Source: Rhodobacteraceae bacterium NBU2976 (GTDB taxonomy: Bacteria; Pseudomonadota; Alphaproteobacteria; Rhodobacterales; Rhodobacteraceae). From it: a stretch of DNA of 64,000 bases. The notes beneath the pieces were generated by a model that ran no database searches, was not told the origin of the DNA, and saw only the letters and a list, made by a program, of their open reading frames with translations. Below are positions 52,354 to 61,344 of this stretch, in pieces. Position numbers and translations under genes: made by a program. Numbering within the stretch: the stretch's first letter is position 1; the number at the start of each line of letters is the position of its first letter. The stretch is from NCBI GenBank assembly GCA_023630215.1, contig JALPRQ010000001.1:1364001-1428000 (forward strand), written 5' to 3'.

Positions 52354-53367
52354 TCAACCTTTGGTCGACTGGCGTACGATCAATTCCGGTTCGAACAGGG
52401 TCTCGGTTGGTGGGGGCAGCGGACCCTCGGCATCGATCAAGGCAACCAGATGACGCACCGCGTTGGTCGCTACACGCTCCACCGGATAAGCGACTGTCGT
52501 GATTGGGACCGATGCCATTTGCGCGAATTCGATATTGTCAAATCCGGCTATCGCCATATCCTGCGGTACCTTTAGCCCAGATTCATCACAAAACCGCAAC
52601 ACGCCGAGCGCAAGGGAATCGTTGGTCGCCAACACGGCCGTTGGTCGTTTGCCCTGTTCCCACAGGGTTTTGATGGCGTTATATCCTGCTTCGACGCCAG
52701 TCCCTTTGACGTCGACGTGCATATCTTCGCGAAACGGCACGCTTGCACTTTTCAGGGCAGCTTTACCGCCATCAAGTTTTTCAGTGTTCCCCAAATGCGA
52801 GGCGGCATCCAGAAATGCGATGTCTTTATGCCCGCACTCTGTCAAATGTTGCATCAGCTTCCTCGCGCCGACAAAATCGTTCACGCTTGCTGTATCTACG
52901 GATTTCTCGGGATCAGCCACCATGGAAACAACCGGAAAGCCACCTTCACGAAGCTCGCGCACATGTTTTGTATTCTGATGCTCCGAGGGGTAAATCAGAA
53001 TGCCGTCAACTTGGCGTCCACGAAAACTTGCAATCACCTCGTCTTCGCGGCGTCGTGTGTTGTTGGAGGTTGCAAACAGCGTTGAATATCCCAGTTCCGC
53101 CAAGGCATCGGTCACACGCTGTGCCACCCGCGTCAAGGTCGGGTTCAAGATATCCGTGACCACAAGACCAACCGTCATACTTTTTCGACTGACAAGTGAT
53201 TTGGCGATATGGTTCGGGGTATAATTCAGCTTGCGCGCGGCCTTTTTGATAATGTCACGTGTTTTGACGGGAATTCTTGGGCTTTCTCGCAACGCCAAAG
53301 AAACGGTGTTGGTTGAAAACCCCGTCTCCTCGGCGATGTCCTTCAACTTGACAGTCTTACGACCCAT
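52354..53367 (-). CDS. LacI-family transcriptional regulator (second sugar locus)
   Basis: The 337-residue repressor has an N-terminal helix-turn-helix (VKLKDIAEETGFSTNTVSLALRE near residues 6-28), the hinge AARKLNYTPNHIAKSLVSRK, and a sugar-sensing domain. It follows the VOC and aldo-keto reductase genes on the minus strand, so it is probably in that operon and represses both it and the divergent ABC transporter. It is also the neighbour upstream of the FDH operon, which it might affect instead. The ATG at 53367 gives the standard MGRKTVKLKDIA. Confidence 0.92.
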   Translation of the reverse strand: MGRKTVKLKDIAEETGFSTNTVSLALRESPRIPVKTRDIIKKAARKLNYTPNHIAKSLVSRKSMTVGLVVTDILNPTLTRVAQRVTDALAELGYSTLFATSNNTRRREDEVIASFRGRQVDGILIYPSEHQNTKHVRELREGGFPVVSMVADPEKSVDTASVNDFVGARKLMQHLTECGHKDIAFLDAASHLGNTEKLDGGKAALKSASVPFREDMHVDVKGTGVEAGYNAIKTLWEQGKRPTAVLATNDSLALGVLRFCDESGLKVPQDMAIAGFDNIEFAQMASVPITTVAYPVERVATNAVRHLVALIDAEGPLPPPTETLFEPELIVRQSTKG

Positions 53368-53423
53368 ATTGCGTCATCCCCTGCGTGAATTGGCGGACTA
53401 GATGACAGAAATAGCGTTAATAC

Positions 53424-53861
53424 TCAAGAAACTTCGCGCAATCGCTCAATTGCCAAATATTGCAGGCAGTCTGGTGCCATCTCCATCATTTCAATTCGGT
53501 TTCCGTCAGGGTCTTCCAACCAGGCTTGACGGTTGCCGTCAGCGCCCTTCTTGATATCTGACAGAAGCGGAACCCCTTTTGCCTTCAGCTCGGCGACACA
53601 AGCGTCCAGATCGTCGATAGTCCAGCACATATGGTTGGGGCCATTGGCGTTCCAACCCGGTGCCCGGTCATTTTCCGCGCCCGGAAAAATTTCCAGATAT
53701 TGCTCATCCGTGATCCGCAAATAGACCAGCCAGACCGATCCGTCTTCATGGTGCAGACGCAGCATTTCCGGGAAACCCAGCTTGTTGATGTAATACTCAA
53801 GCGAGACATCAAGGTCTTTCACCTTGATCGCAATATGGCCGAGGCTTGTAACATGTTTCAT
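53424..53861 (-). CDS. VOC-superfamily (glyoxalase-like) protein
   Basis: The 145-residue protein has the vicinal-oxygen-chelate fold with paired betaalphabetabetabeta modules. The metal-ligand pattern is visible as LGHIAIKVKDLDVSL near residue 7, EIF near 62, and HMCWTIDDLDACV near 77. The family includes glyoxalase I and extradiol dioxygenases; the substrate is unknown. The ATG at 53861 starts MKHVTSLGHIAI, four bases after the aldo-keto reductase stop. It belongs to the AKR/VOC/LacI operon. Confidence 0.87.
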   Translation of the reverse strand: MKHVTSLGHIAIKVKDLDVSLEYYINKLGFPEMLRLHHEDGSVWLVYLRITDEQYLEIFPGAENDRAPGWNANGPNHMCWTIDDLDACVAELKAKGVPLLSDIKKGADGNRQAWLEDPDGNRIEMMEMAPDCLQYLAIERLREVS

Positions 53862-53865
53862 GATT

Positions 53866-54678
53866 TTAATCCCAGTGAGGGCCCCAATCCGGAGCGATGT
53901 AGCGTTCATTTCTGTCAGTGGAGCGCATGGCCGCCAGATCGTCCGCGTCCAGTGCGATATCAAGAGCGCCGAAATTTTCGGCGATACGTTCCGCCTTTCC
54001 CGACGTCGGAATAACGACATAGCCAAGCTGCATCAGATAGGCGAGGGCGATCTGCGCCGCTGTTGCATCATGCTTTTCGGCCACCCGCTGTATGGCGCGG
54101 TCAGACGCGACGCGACCTTCGGCAATGGGGCGATAAGCGGTAATTGTGATCCCGGCTTCCTTACAATAGTGCGCCAACTTGCGGTTTTGCAGGAACGGGT
54201 GCAATTCGACCTGATTGGTCGCCAACGCCCCTTTGCCAAGGATCGCTTCGGCCTGTTTCAACAAGTCGATGGTGAAATTTGATACGCCGATACGTTGGGC
54301 CAGACCCTCGGTTTTCGCCTCGGCCAACTGTTCTAGATAGACGGGCAGGGGTGTTTCCCCGTGGGGAGAAGGCCAGTGAATCAGACACAGGTCCACGTAA
54401 TCCATCTGCAAATTGTCGAGCGAGCGGTGCAGCGAGGGGATCAGTTTACCTGCGCCAAAATTTTCGGGTGTGATCTTGGTGGTCACAAACACGTCGCCCC
54501 GCGACAGTCCGAACGCTGCAATCGCGCGTCCGCATTCGCCTTCGGTATCGTAGGTCTGCGCCGTGTCAATGTGACGATAGCCGATTTCCAGCGCGGTCAG
54601 GATCGCGTCCTCACCGTCGGCTTTCCAGCGACCATAGGTGCCAAATCCCAGCGCCGGGATTCCTCCGAAACTTCTCAT
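53866..54678 (-). CDS. Aldo/keto reductase, 2,5-diketo-D-gluconate reductase-like
   Basis: The 270-residue NADPH-dependent reductase has the aldo/keto reductase signature and catalytic tetrad: the Asp and Tyr in DTAQTYDTE near residue 38, Lys in VTTKIT near 66-71, and His in LIHWPSP near 100. It resembles DkgA/DkgB enzymes, which reduce diketo-gluconate, methylglyoxal and other small aldehydes or ketoses. It is the first gene of the AKR/VOC/LacI operon, divergent from the ABC importer, so sugar oxidation or reduction is likely its role. Confidence 0.9.
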   Translation of the reverse strand: MRSFGGIPALGFGTYGRWKADGEDAILTALEIGYRHIDTAQTYDTEGECGRAIAAFGLSRGDVFVTTKITPENFGAGKLIPSLHRSLDNLQMDYVDLCLIHWPSPHGETPLPVYLEQLAEAKTEGLAQRIGVSNFTIDLLKQAEAILGKGALATNQVELHPFLQNRKLAHYCKEAGITITAYRPIAEGRVASDRAIQRVAEKHDATAAQIALAYLMQLGYVVIPTSGKAERIAENFGALDIALDADDLAAMRSTDRNERYIAPDWGPHWD

Positions 54679-54714
54679 TTCCTCCCCCTGTGCCCTCGCG
54701 GGTCACACATTCTG

Positions 54715-54743
54715 TTGACACGATGTTATCGTTAATATTAGAT
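54715..54743 (+). promoter_or_regulatory. Predicted promoter of the second ABC importer operon
   Basis: -35 TTGACA (54715-54720) is followed by a 17-base spacer and TTAGAT (54738-54743), matching the -10 consensus at four of six positions. The -10 lies in the 27-bp palindrome that is the likely LacI operator. Confidence 0.65.
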
Positions 54744-54752
54744 TAACGGTAA
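54726..54752. promoter_or_regulatory. 27-bp inverted repeat overlapping the promoter (probable LacI operator)
   Basis: CGTTAAT (54730-54736) and ATTAACG (54742-54748) flank ATTAG. The symmetry extends to TTA/TAA on each side with one mismatch, giving 54726-54752. It sits between the divergent AKR operon and the ABC importer and covers the predicted -10. Confidence 0.75.
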
Positions 54753-54799
54753 TACGGACCGCGAGTCAACAAGAATGGTCCGATTAGTGGGAGAGAGAA

Positions 54800-55696
54800 A
54801 TGGCGATCCGTTGGAGCCGCTGGTCACCGCAAATTGCGTTAGCGCCTGCTGTCATTGTGACAGCGGTGGCGTTTATCGGCTCGATTGGCTGGACGATCTA
54901 TATCTCTTTCACAGGTTCCCGCCGCTTTCCCGACTATGCCATCGACCCCGAACGCTGGTCGCGCCAATACGAACGTCTGGCGAAGGATCGGGCGTGGGGA
55001 ATCTCGCTGGACAACCTGATCGTGTTTGGCATCGGCTCGCTGCTCGCTATTGTGTTTGGTTTCATCCTTGCCGCCATGATCGAACGCGAAAAGCGGGGCG
55101 AGGACGTGTTTCGCACAATCTTCCTTTACCCGCTGGCGATCAGCCTGATCGTGACCGGGATCGTCTGGCGCTGGATGTTCAACCCGTCGCTTGGGGTTGA
55201 AAATTTCCTGCATCAGCTGGGCTGGGAAAGCGCCTCGTTCGACTGGCTGTCCAGTGCGGAAACGGCGATGTATGGGATCATCCTCGCCAGCCTTTGGCAA
55301 AGCTCGGGCTTCTTCATGGCCTTGATGCTGTCGGGCCTAAAATCCATCAATTCCGAGATATGGAGCGCCGCGCGCCTCGACGGCGTCGGGGTGTTCCGGC
55401 TTTATATCGAAATTATCATTCCGATGATGAAATTCACCTTCCTCACCTGCGCGATCCTGCTATCGCTGGGGGTGGTAAAGGCCTATGACATCATCGTGGC
55501 GATGACCAATGGCGGACCCGGGCAATCAACCTGGATGCCCGCGCTGTTCACCATTAACGCTTACTCGGCGAAGTCGAATATTGCATACGCCTCCGCCGCA
55601 GCGGTCATGATGCTCGTGATCACACTCGCAATCTTCCTCCCCCTCCTCCTGCTGTTCATCTGGCAACAGAAACGCAGAAAGGCGGCGGTCGCATGA
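54800..55696 (+). CDS. Carbohydrate ABC importer permease, MalF-like (second locus)
   Basis: The 298-residue membrane protein has about six helices, with the family's EAA loop near residue 195 (SAARLDGVGVFRLYIEIIIP). It is the first gene of an ABC operon and overlaps the second permease by 4 bases (ATGA). GAGAGA 4-9 bases upstream of the ATG is a weak ribosome binding site. It transports an unidentified sugar or oligosaccharide. Confidence 0.94.
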   Translation: MAIRWSRWSPQIALAPAVIVTAVAFIGSIGWTIYISFTGSRRFPDYAIDPERWSRQYERLAKDRAWGISLDNLIVFGIGSLLAIVFGFILAAMIEREKRGEDVFRTIFLYPLAISLIVTGIVWRWMFNPSLGVENFLHQLGWESASFDWLSSAETAMYGIILASLWQSSGFFMALMLSGLKSINSEIWSAARLDGVGVFRLYIEIIIPMMKFTFLTCAILLSLGVVKAYDIIVAMTNGGPGQSTWMPALFTINAYSAKSNIAYASAAAVMMLVITLAIFLPLLLLFIWQQKRRKAAVA

Positions 55697-56583
55697 GCAC
55701 CATGACCGACAATTTCGTTCCCCGCCGCAAGAAGCGGATCACTGGCCGGTCCATCGCGATCCTCGCGTTTCTGGCCATGTGCGCGGCGTTCTTCTGTATC
55801 CCACTTTACGTGGTCATCGTGACGTCGTTCAAAACCATGGACCAAATCCGGTTGGGCGAGATTTTCTCTCTGCCTGTCACATGGACGCTGGAACCGTGGC
55901 GTGAAGCCTGGTCCGAGGCATGTTCAGGGATAAAATGCGAGGGCGTAAGCGCGGGCTTCTTCGCCTCGCTCAAAATTCTGTTCCCCAGCCTGATCCTGTC
56001 ACTGTCCGTGTCGTCGGTCACCGGATATGCGCTGGCGCTTTGGAATGTGCGCTGGGCAGGGACGTTCATGTTCATTCTGTTCATGTGCGCTTTCGTGCCC
56101 TTTCAGATCATCATGATCCCAATGATCATCCTGACCGGCAAGATTGGCGTTTACGGTACGATCTGGGGGGTGGCCGTGGTCCATGCCGTCTTGGCCTTGC
56201 CAATCCTGACGCTGATCTTTCGCAATTTCTACAAAGACATCCCGGGTGAGATTATGCAGGCCGCTATTATGGATAGCGGGTCCTTCTGGCGTATTTATCG
56301 CGAAATAATCCTGCCCATGTCCGCCAACATCTTCATCGTGGTGCTTATCCTGCAAATCACTTCGATCTGGAATGACTTCTTGATCGGGATCACATTTGGC
56401 GGGCTGAACAACAAACCTATGACGGTGATCCTTGCGAATACCGTGATCAGCGCGACGGGTGAATCCTCCTACAACGTGGACATGGCGGCGGCGCTGCTGA
56501 CCGCCATTCCCCCGCTTCTGATCTATTTCGTCCTCGGCAAATTCTTTGTGCAGGGCATCACCGCTGGCGCCATCAAGGGGTAA
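55693..56583 (+). CDS. Carbohydrate ABC importer permease, MalG-like (second locus)
   Basis: The 296-residue protein has six helices and the MalG EAA loop near residue 185 (MQAAIMDSGSFWRIYREIILP). It pairs with the MalF-like protein, with which its gene overlaps by 4 bases, and is followed 2 bases later by the ATPase gene. Confidence 0.94.
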   Translation: MSTMTDNFVPRRKKRITGRSIAILAFLAMCAAFFCIPLYVVIVTSFKTMDQIRLGEIFSLPVTWTLEPWREAWSEACSGIKCEGVSAGFFASLKILFPSLILSLSVSSVTGYALALWNVRWAGTFMFILFMCAFVPFQIIMIPMIILTGKIGVYGTIWGVAVVHAVLALPILTLIFRNFYKDIPGEIMQAAIMDSGSFWRIYREIILPMSANIFIVVLILQITSIWNDFLIGITFGGLNNKPMTVILANTVISATGESSYNVDMAAALLTAIPPLLIYFVLGKFFVQGITAGAIKG

Positions 56584-56585
56584 AC

Positions 56586-57677
56586 ATGCCAACCATCGCT
56601 TTCGAACATATTTACAAGGATTACGGCAGCCTTCGGGTGCTCGCTGACCTGAACCTGTCGGTGGATGATGGCGAGTTTTTGGTGCTACTTGGTCCGTCAG
56701 GTTGCGGGAAAACCACGCTGCTGAACATGCTGGCCGGGTTACAGGATGTGACGGCTGGCACAATTCGCATTGGCGAGGAGGATATCACCGAGCTGGACCC
56801 AAAAGACCGTGGTCTTGCGATGGTGTTCCAGTCCTACGCGCTTTATCCGACGAAATCGGTACGCGGGAACCTGAAATTTGGTCTCGCCGCGCAAAAGCTG
56901 GATCGGGCCGAGATTGACCGACGCGTCCAGTGGGCCGCCGAGCTGTTGCAAATCACCCCATTGATGGATCGCAAGCCGGCACATCTGTCAGGAGGTCAGC
57001 GCCAGCGTGTCGCCATAGGGCGGGCGCTGGTCAAGAATGTCGATGTTTTCCTATTTGACGAGCCGCTCTCTAACCTTGATGCAAAATTGCGGACCGAAAT
57101 GCGGCTAGAGATCAAAACGCTGCATGAACAAACCAAATCCACAATCGTTTATGTGACGCACGATCAGATCGAGGCCATGACCATGGCCACCCGGATCGCT
57201 GTGATGGATGGCGGCGTTATCCAGCAATTCGGCACCCCGGACGAAGTTTACGAAACTCCTGCGAACCTGTTTGTCGCAGGATTTATCGGTGCGCCAGCGA
57301 TGAACATTCTGGATGCAACCATCACCTCATCCGGTCCGCAGGCGTCCGCCACGCTGAGTGATGGAACGAAGATTGACCTCAGTCACTATGAGTTCACCGC
57401 CAATCCCAACGAAGGGCAAGCGGTGAAGGTGGGCCTTCGTCCGGAACATTTTGACACGTCGGGGAAGGGCGGCGTTGTCAGCCTGACCCTTCCGGTCGCC
57501 TCGCGCGAGCGGACCGGCTCCGACGCGACGATATTTCTGAAATTTGGTGATGACCTGATCGCTGTGCGTGCCGAGCCTGCCGAGGCCCGTGACGTCATGG
57601 TTGGGGACAATTTCGCCGTCAGCTTTCCCGCTGGGAAGCTCAACTTATTCGACGCCCAAACCGGGCAGAGGATGTAA
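56586..57677 (+). CDS. Carbohydrate ABC importer ATP-binding protein, MalK/UgpC-like (second locus)
   Basis: The 363-residue ATPase has Walker A GPSGCGKTT near residues 35-43, signature LSGGQRQRVAIGRA near 135-148, Walker B VFLFDEPLSNLD near 155-166, and H-loop VYVTHDQIEAMTMAT near 186-200. A C-terminal regulatory domain begins about residue 240. It energises the two permeases just upstream. It is followed 17 bases later by the binding-protein gene. Confidence 0.95.
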   Translation: MPTIAFEHIYKDYGSLRVLADLNLSVDDGEFLVLLGPSGCGKTTLLNMLAGLQDVTAGTIRIGEEDITELDPKDRGLAMVFQSYALYPTKSVRGNLKFGLAAQKLDRAEIDRRVQWAAELLQITPLMDRKPAHLSGGQRQRVAIGRALVKNVDVFLFDEPLSNLDAKLRTEMRLEIKTLHEQTKSTIVYVTHDQIEAMTMATRIAVMDGGVIQQFGTPDEVYETPANLFVAGFIGAPAMNILDATITSSGPQASATLSDGTKIDLSHYEFTANPNEGQAVKVGLRPEHFDTSGKGGVVSLTLPVASRERTGSDATIFLKFGDDLIAVRAEPAEARDVMVGDNFAVSFPAGKLNLFDAQTGQRM

Positions 57678-57694
57678 GCAAGTCTAGGGAGGAC

Positions 57695-58933
57695 ATGATG
57701 AAACTTAACTATACAGTTGCCGCCGCTGCGCTGATGATGCCGCTAAGTGCATCCGCGGAGGAATTGGTCGGCTATCACGGCTGGTCGACGACATCGGAAA
57801 TCAGCGCGCTCCGCGTCCTGATTGATGCGTTCGAGGCGCAAGGAAACACCTGGGTGGACTTGGCCATTCCGCATGAATCGGAATCAAACCTTGGCCTGAT
57901 CAACCTGATCACGGGGGGGAATCCACCCAACATATTCGTGGAATCCAACCCCGGCGTCTATCGCGACCTGATGGCGATGGGCTATGGTCAGCCGGTGACC
58001 GACCTGTTCAACGACACGGGTGTAACCGAAAACCTGCCGGATGCGGTTCTACAATCCATCACCGTTGATGGCGAGATTATGAAAATCCCGACCGGTATCC
58101 ATATCGACGGGATGATTTATTATAACCTCGATGTGGCCGAAGCTGCAGGTGTTGATCCGGCGGGCTGGACGTCCGTTGACGATATGCTGGCCGATTTCGA
58201 CAAGGTGGCCGAGGCAGGCTATATGCCGATTGCCGTAGGTGGCCAGTCGTTCCAAGTCGGCTACCTGTTCCATGCTTTGGTCGCTGCCGTTGCGGGACCG
58301 GACATCTATTACCGTATGTATCAGGACCAGCCTGATCCGACCGTGTTCGATGAACCGGCGATCAAAGAGGTAATCGAACTGGTCCGTACCTTCAGTGAAT
58401 TGGCGGACGAAGGGTCGATGAACCGGAGTTGGTCGGAAACGACGAACCTAGTCATCACCGGACAGGCGCTGATGCACCTGCACGGGGACTGGATGAAAGG
58501 CGAGTGGCGCGCAGCGGGCAAAGTTGCAGGCGAAGATTTCGGCTGCATCAACATCCCGGGCACCAAGGCGCTGTCGGTGACAGTCGATGCGTTTGGTATC
58601 CTTGGCGGCGTGGATGACGAAACGCTTGCTGCGGAACTGGCATGGGCCACCATCGTGGTCGATCCGGTCAACACAGCGGCATTCTCGGCCAACAAAGGGT
58701 CCTCGCCGATCCGGTTTGACGCGCCCGCTGATGCGCTCGACATCTGTAACACGGTGGTGCTGGACGCGCTTCAGGACCCGACCAAAGGGGTTCAGAACCC
58801 GTTCAATATTTCGGACGGCGACTGGCATAACTCGATCTGGGACGTGATGTTCAACTTCTGGTCGGACCCGACCATGACATCGGACGAAGCGATCGAGGAG
58901 CTTAAATACAGCTATGATGCAGTATTTGGGTGA
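57695..58933 (+). CDS. Sugar ABC transporter substrate-binding protein (second locus)
   Basis: The 412-residue secreted protein has a signal peptide (MMKLNYTVAAAALMMPLSA, cleavage near residue 22 after SASA) and the extracellular sugar-binding fold. NLDVAEAAGVDPAGWTSVDD near residues 144-163 and LMHLHGDWMKG near 259 are typical. It is unusual in coming after the ATPase, last in the ABC set, and a strong terminator follows. An alternative ATG one codon downstream is possible. Confidence 0.92.
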   Translation: MMKLNYTVAAAALMMPLSASAEELVGYHGWSTTSEISALRVLIDAFEAQGNTWVDLAIPHESESNLGLINLITGGNPPNIFVESNPGVYRDLMAMGYGQPVTDLFNDTGVTENLPDAVLQSITVDGEIMKIPTGIHIDGMIYYNLDVAEAAGVDPAGWTSVDDMLADFDKVAEAGYMPIAVGGQSFQVGYLFHALVAAVAGPDIYYRMYQDQPDPTVFDEPAIKEVIELVRTFSELADEGSMNRSWSETTNLVITGQALMHLHGDWMKGEWRAAGKVAGEDFGCINIPGTKALSVTVDAFGILGGVDDETLAAELAWATIVVDPVNTAAFSANKGSSPIRFDAPADALDICNTVVLDALQDPTKGVQNPFNISDGDWHNSIWDVMFNFWSDPTMTSDEAIEELKYSYDAVFG

Positions 58934-58953
58934 TTTCCTGGTACCCTGAACTT

Positions 58954-58979
58954 GGCGCTCCCTTGGGGGCGCCTTTTTT
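58954..58979 (+). terminator. Rho-independent terminator after the binding-protein gene
   Basis: The stem GGCGCTCC / GGGGCGCC with a TT-containing loop is followed by six T residues. It probably separates the ABC genes from the downstream 99-aa/SDR pair, although read-through is possible. Confidence 0.88.
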
Positions 58980-59030
58980 CTTGCGGCGCTAGCACCAGCG
59001 CCTATTCTGCTCGAAAATGGACGAGTCGAC

Positions 59031-59330
59031 ATGCGTGATACAATACTGAACAGCCTTGACCTAACCGCTCCACCAGACAGTTTGTCGGATGTTGGACAGG
59101 CATTATGGTGGTTGAAAAAAGGAGATTTCAAGCTGGGTCAATCTTGGGAAAACGCCCATGAAATCTGCCAATCCGCCGAAGGGACCAAATCCTATGATTG
59201 GGTTCATGCCCTCGCACACTGGATTGAGGGGGATATGGGGAACGCGGCCTATTGGTATCGTCGGGTCGGAGAGACGCGTCTCGATACAATTGCCGCAGAA
59301 TGGGACAAACTTACACAGGAACTTGAATGA
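59031..59330 (+). CDS. Small hypothetical protein upstream of an SDR dehydrogenase
   Basis: The 99-residue protein is acidic and Trp-rich (seven Trp), with helical segments such as QALWWLKKGDF near residue 23 and HWIEGDMGNAAYWYRRVG near 63. I do not recognise its family. It has no signal peptide or membrane segment. Its stop overlaps the SDR start by 4 bases (ATGA), so the two are translationally coupled, and a partner or assembly role for the dehydrogenase is possible. The start at 59031 is the first ATG in frame. Confidence 0.72.
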   Translation: MRDTILNSLDLTAPPDSLSDVGQALWWLKKGDFKLGQSWENAHEICQSAEGTKSYDWVHALAHWIEGDMGNAAYWYRRVGETRLDTIAAEWDKLTQELE

Positions 59331-60082
59331 GCAACTACGCCACTTATCCAAGTCTGGTTGACCGCGTGGTGCTGCTGACCGGCGGTGCAAGCGGCATTGG
59401 CGAGGCAACTGTCCGCGCATTTGCAGCGCAGCGTGCAAAAGTCGGGTTCGTCGACATCAATCGCGAAGCCGGAATTGCGCTTGCAAACGAACTGGGACCA
59501 AAGGTTCATTTTGAACATTGCGACCTGAAAGACATTCCCGCCTTTGAAGCTGCCATCGAAAAAATCCGCCGCAAGCTTGGACCTCCGACTGTGCTTGTGA
59601 ACAATGCCGCCCACGATGACCGTCACGATATGGCCGAGGTGACGCCGGAATATTTTGATGATCGTATCGCGGTCAATTTCCGCCACTATTATTTCGCCAT
59701 AAAAGCGGTGCGGCCGGAAATGGCCAAGGCTGGAGGCGGTTCGATCATCAATTTCAGCTCCACCTCGTGGATAGAAGGCAGCGATACACTTTCCGTTTAT
59801 GCGGCGGCAAAGGCCGCCTGCCACGGCCTGACCCGAACCTTGCGGCACTCGTTAGGGGCGCAAAATATCCGTGTAAACACCGTTGTTCCCGGTTGGGTAA
59901 TGACGGAACGACAAAAAGCATTGTGGGTAAGCAAAGCCGGGATCAAGCATCGTCTGGAACTGCAATCACTTAAACAACTCATTCAACCGGATGATTTGGC
60001 GCGCACTGTCCTGTTTCTGGCTTCAGATGACAGCAGGATGTGTACGGGTCATATGTATCACGTCGAAGCAGGCTGTACCTAA
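59327..60082 (+). CDS. Short-chain dehydrogenase/reductase (SDR), sugar dehydrogenase-like
   Basis: The 251-residue NAD(P)-dependent oxidoreductase has the Rossmann motif TGGASGIG near residues 19-26, NNAAHDD near 90, the catalytic Ser in INFSSTS near 141, and YAAAK (Tyr and Lys) near 158. It matches SDRs that oxidise sugars such as glucose, galactose or arabinose to lactones; the sugar is not visible. It is coupled to the 99-residue gene and belongs functionally with the ABC importer and the divergent AKR operon. It converges on the polyol dehydrogenase operon. Confidence 0.92.
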   Translation: MSNYATYPSLVDRVVLLTGGASGIGEATVRAFAAQRAKVGFVDINREAGIALANELGPKVHFEHCDLKDIPAFEAAIEKIRRKLGPPTVLVNNAAHDDRHDMAEVTPEYFDDRIAVNFRHYYFAIKAVRPEMAKAGGGSIINFSSTSWIEGSDTLSVYAAAKAACHGLTRTLRHSLGAQNIRVNTVVPGWVMTERQKALWVSKAGIKHRLELQSLKQLIQPDDLARTVLFLASDDSRMCTGHMYHVEAGCT

Positions 60083-60084
60083 AC

Positions 60085-60283
60085 AGTTCTTGACCAACCG
60101 CCCTCGCCATATCTGCGCCGATCCCTTGCGCCCCTATTATCGTGGCTGCCGTCGCGTTCGCCCGATCCTCACTGCGCGCGGCGATCAGGATAGTGCACCC
60201 CTCCGCCGCCAACCCTTTGGCAACCACCAGACCGATTCAAACTGATCCGCCTGTGATTACCGCCGCTTGCCGGTCAGTTCCAT
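60085..60283 (-). pseudogene. Decayed SDR dehydrogenase, N-terminal remnant
   Basis: Ten bases after the polyol dehydrogenase stop, an ATG (60283) with AAGGAT upstream starts MELTGK, then a one-base deletion breaks the frame. In the next frame the sequence reads AVITGGSV, then a TGA where a Gly of the TGxxxGIG motif should be (near 60237), and continues GLVVAKGLAAEGCTILIAAR. About 63 codons remain; the rest of the SDR is missing. It lies tail-to-tail with the intact SDR gene and is certainly non-functional. Confidence 0.82.
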
Positions 60284-60292
60284 ATCCTTGGT

Positions 60293-61336
60293 TTATTCCA
60301 TCACAATTTGCAGTTTCACATCAGTGGGCCGCGCCTCAACCGCACGATCAAATGCGGCGATGCTGTCCTTAAACGCAAATGACTCTGATACCAGCGGCTT
60401 CAAATCCACCTTGTCCGATGCAAACAGCGCAATCGCGCGTTCATATTGGTGGGCATAGCGGAACACCGTTTCGAACCGTAATTCCTTGACGCTCGCCAAG
60501 GACACATCAAACGGCACCGGTTCCACCGGCAGCCCGACTATCACCACACATCCACCGGGGCGGGGCAAGGTCATGACACTTTCAAACGCCTTCGCAGCAC
60601 CCGAACATTCAAACACCACGTCAACTCCCCAACCGTGGGTGACAACGGCCACCGCATCCTCCAACGAATCCTTCGTGATATTCACCGTCGAAATCCCCGG
60701 ATATTGCGCTGCAATCGCCAGTTTTTCGTCCACCAGATCAGCCACAATCACTGATGAACAACCTCCACCCAGCGCCGCCAGCGCCACCATCACGCCAATC
60801 GGTCCTGCGCCCAGCACCACGGCGACATCACCGGGCGTAATCCGCGCCTTGGTCGCGGCCTGCATACCAACCGCAAAGGGTTCGACCATCGCTCCCTCGG
60901 CAAACGACACATTATCCGGCAAGCGATATGTATAATCAGCAGGATGCACGACATGCGGCGTCAGGCACCCATGCACAGGCGGCGTGGCCCAGAACCGCAC
61001 ATCCGGATCAACATTGTACATCCCAAGGCGCGAGGCTTTCGAAGTCGGATCCGGTATTCCCGGCTCCATGCAAACCCGATCCCCAACCTTCAGGCGGGAA
61101 ACTTCAGCGCCAACCTCAACAATAGTCCCAGACGCCTCGTGCCCCAGCACCATCGGCGCTTCGACCACAAATGGCCCAATCCGCCCATGCGTATAATAAT
61201 GCACGTCTGACCCGCAAATCCCCACGGTATGCACCGCGATTTTCACATCTGCGGGTCCAACCTCCATCGGCAGTTCAATTGGACGGAGCGACAGCACATG
61301 CTGCCGCTCCAATACCAAGGCTTCAACAAGCGCCAC
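60293..61336 (-). CDS. Polyol dehydrogenase (xylitol/sorbitol dehydrogenase-like, medium-chain zinc alcohol dehydrogenase)
   Basis: The 347-residue enzyme oxidises a polyol to a ketose with NAD(P)+. It has the catalytic-zinc residues Cys ([14 protein letters not shown] near residues 37-50) and His/Glu (GHEASG near 63-68), and the Rossmann motif [10 protein letters not shown] near 173-182. The second zinc-binding cysteine set typical of liver alcohol dehydrogenase is absent, as in bacterial xylitol dehydrogenases. The start is GTG at 61336, 8 bases after the GH9 stop, so it is in that operon. A sugar alcohol is the probable substrate, but which one is unknown. Confidence 0.9.
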   Translation of the reverse strand: MALVEALVLERQHVLSLRPIELPMEVGPADVKIAVHTVGICGSDVHYYTHGRIGPFVVEAPMVLGHEASGTIVEVGAEVSRLKVGDRVCMEPGIPDPTSKASRLGMYNVDPDVRFWATPPVHGCLTPHVVHPADYTYRLPDNVSFAEGAMVEPFAVGMQAATKARITPGDVAVVLGAGPIGVMVALAALGGGCSSVIVADLVDEKLAIAAQYPGISTVNITKDSLEDAVAVVTHGWGVDVVFECSGAAKAFESVMTLPRPGGCVVIVGLPVEPVPFDVSLASVKELRFETVFRYAHQYERAIALFASDKVDLKPLVSESFAFKDSIAAFDRAVEARPTDVKLQIVME

Positions 61337-61344
61337 GATTCTCC

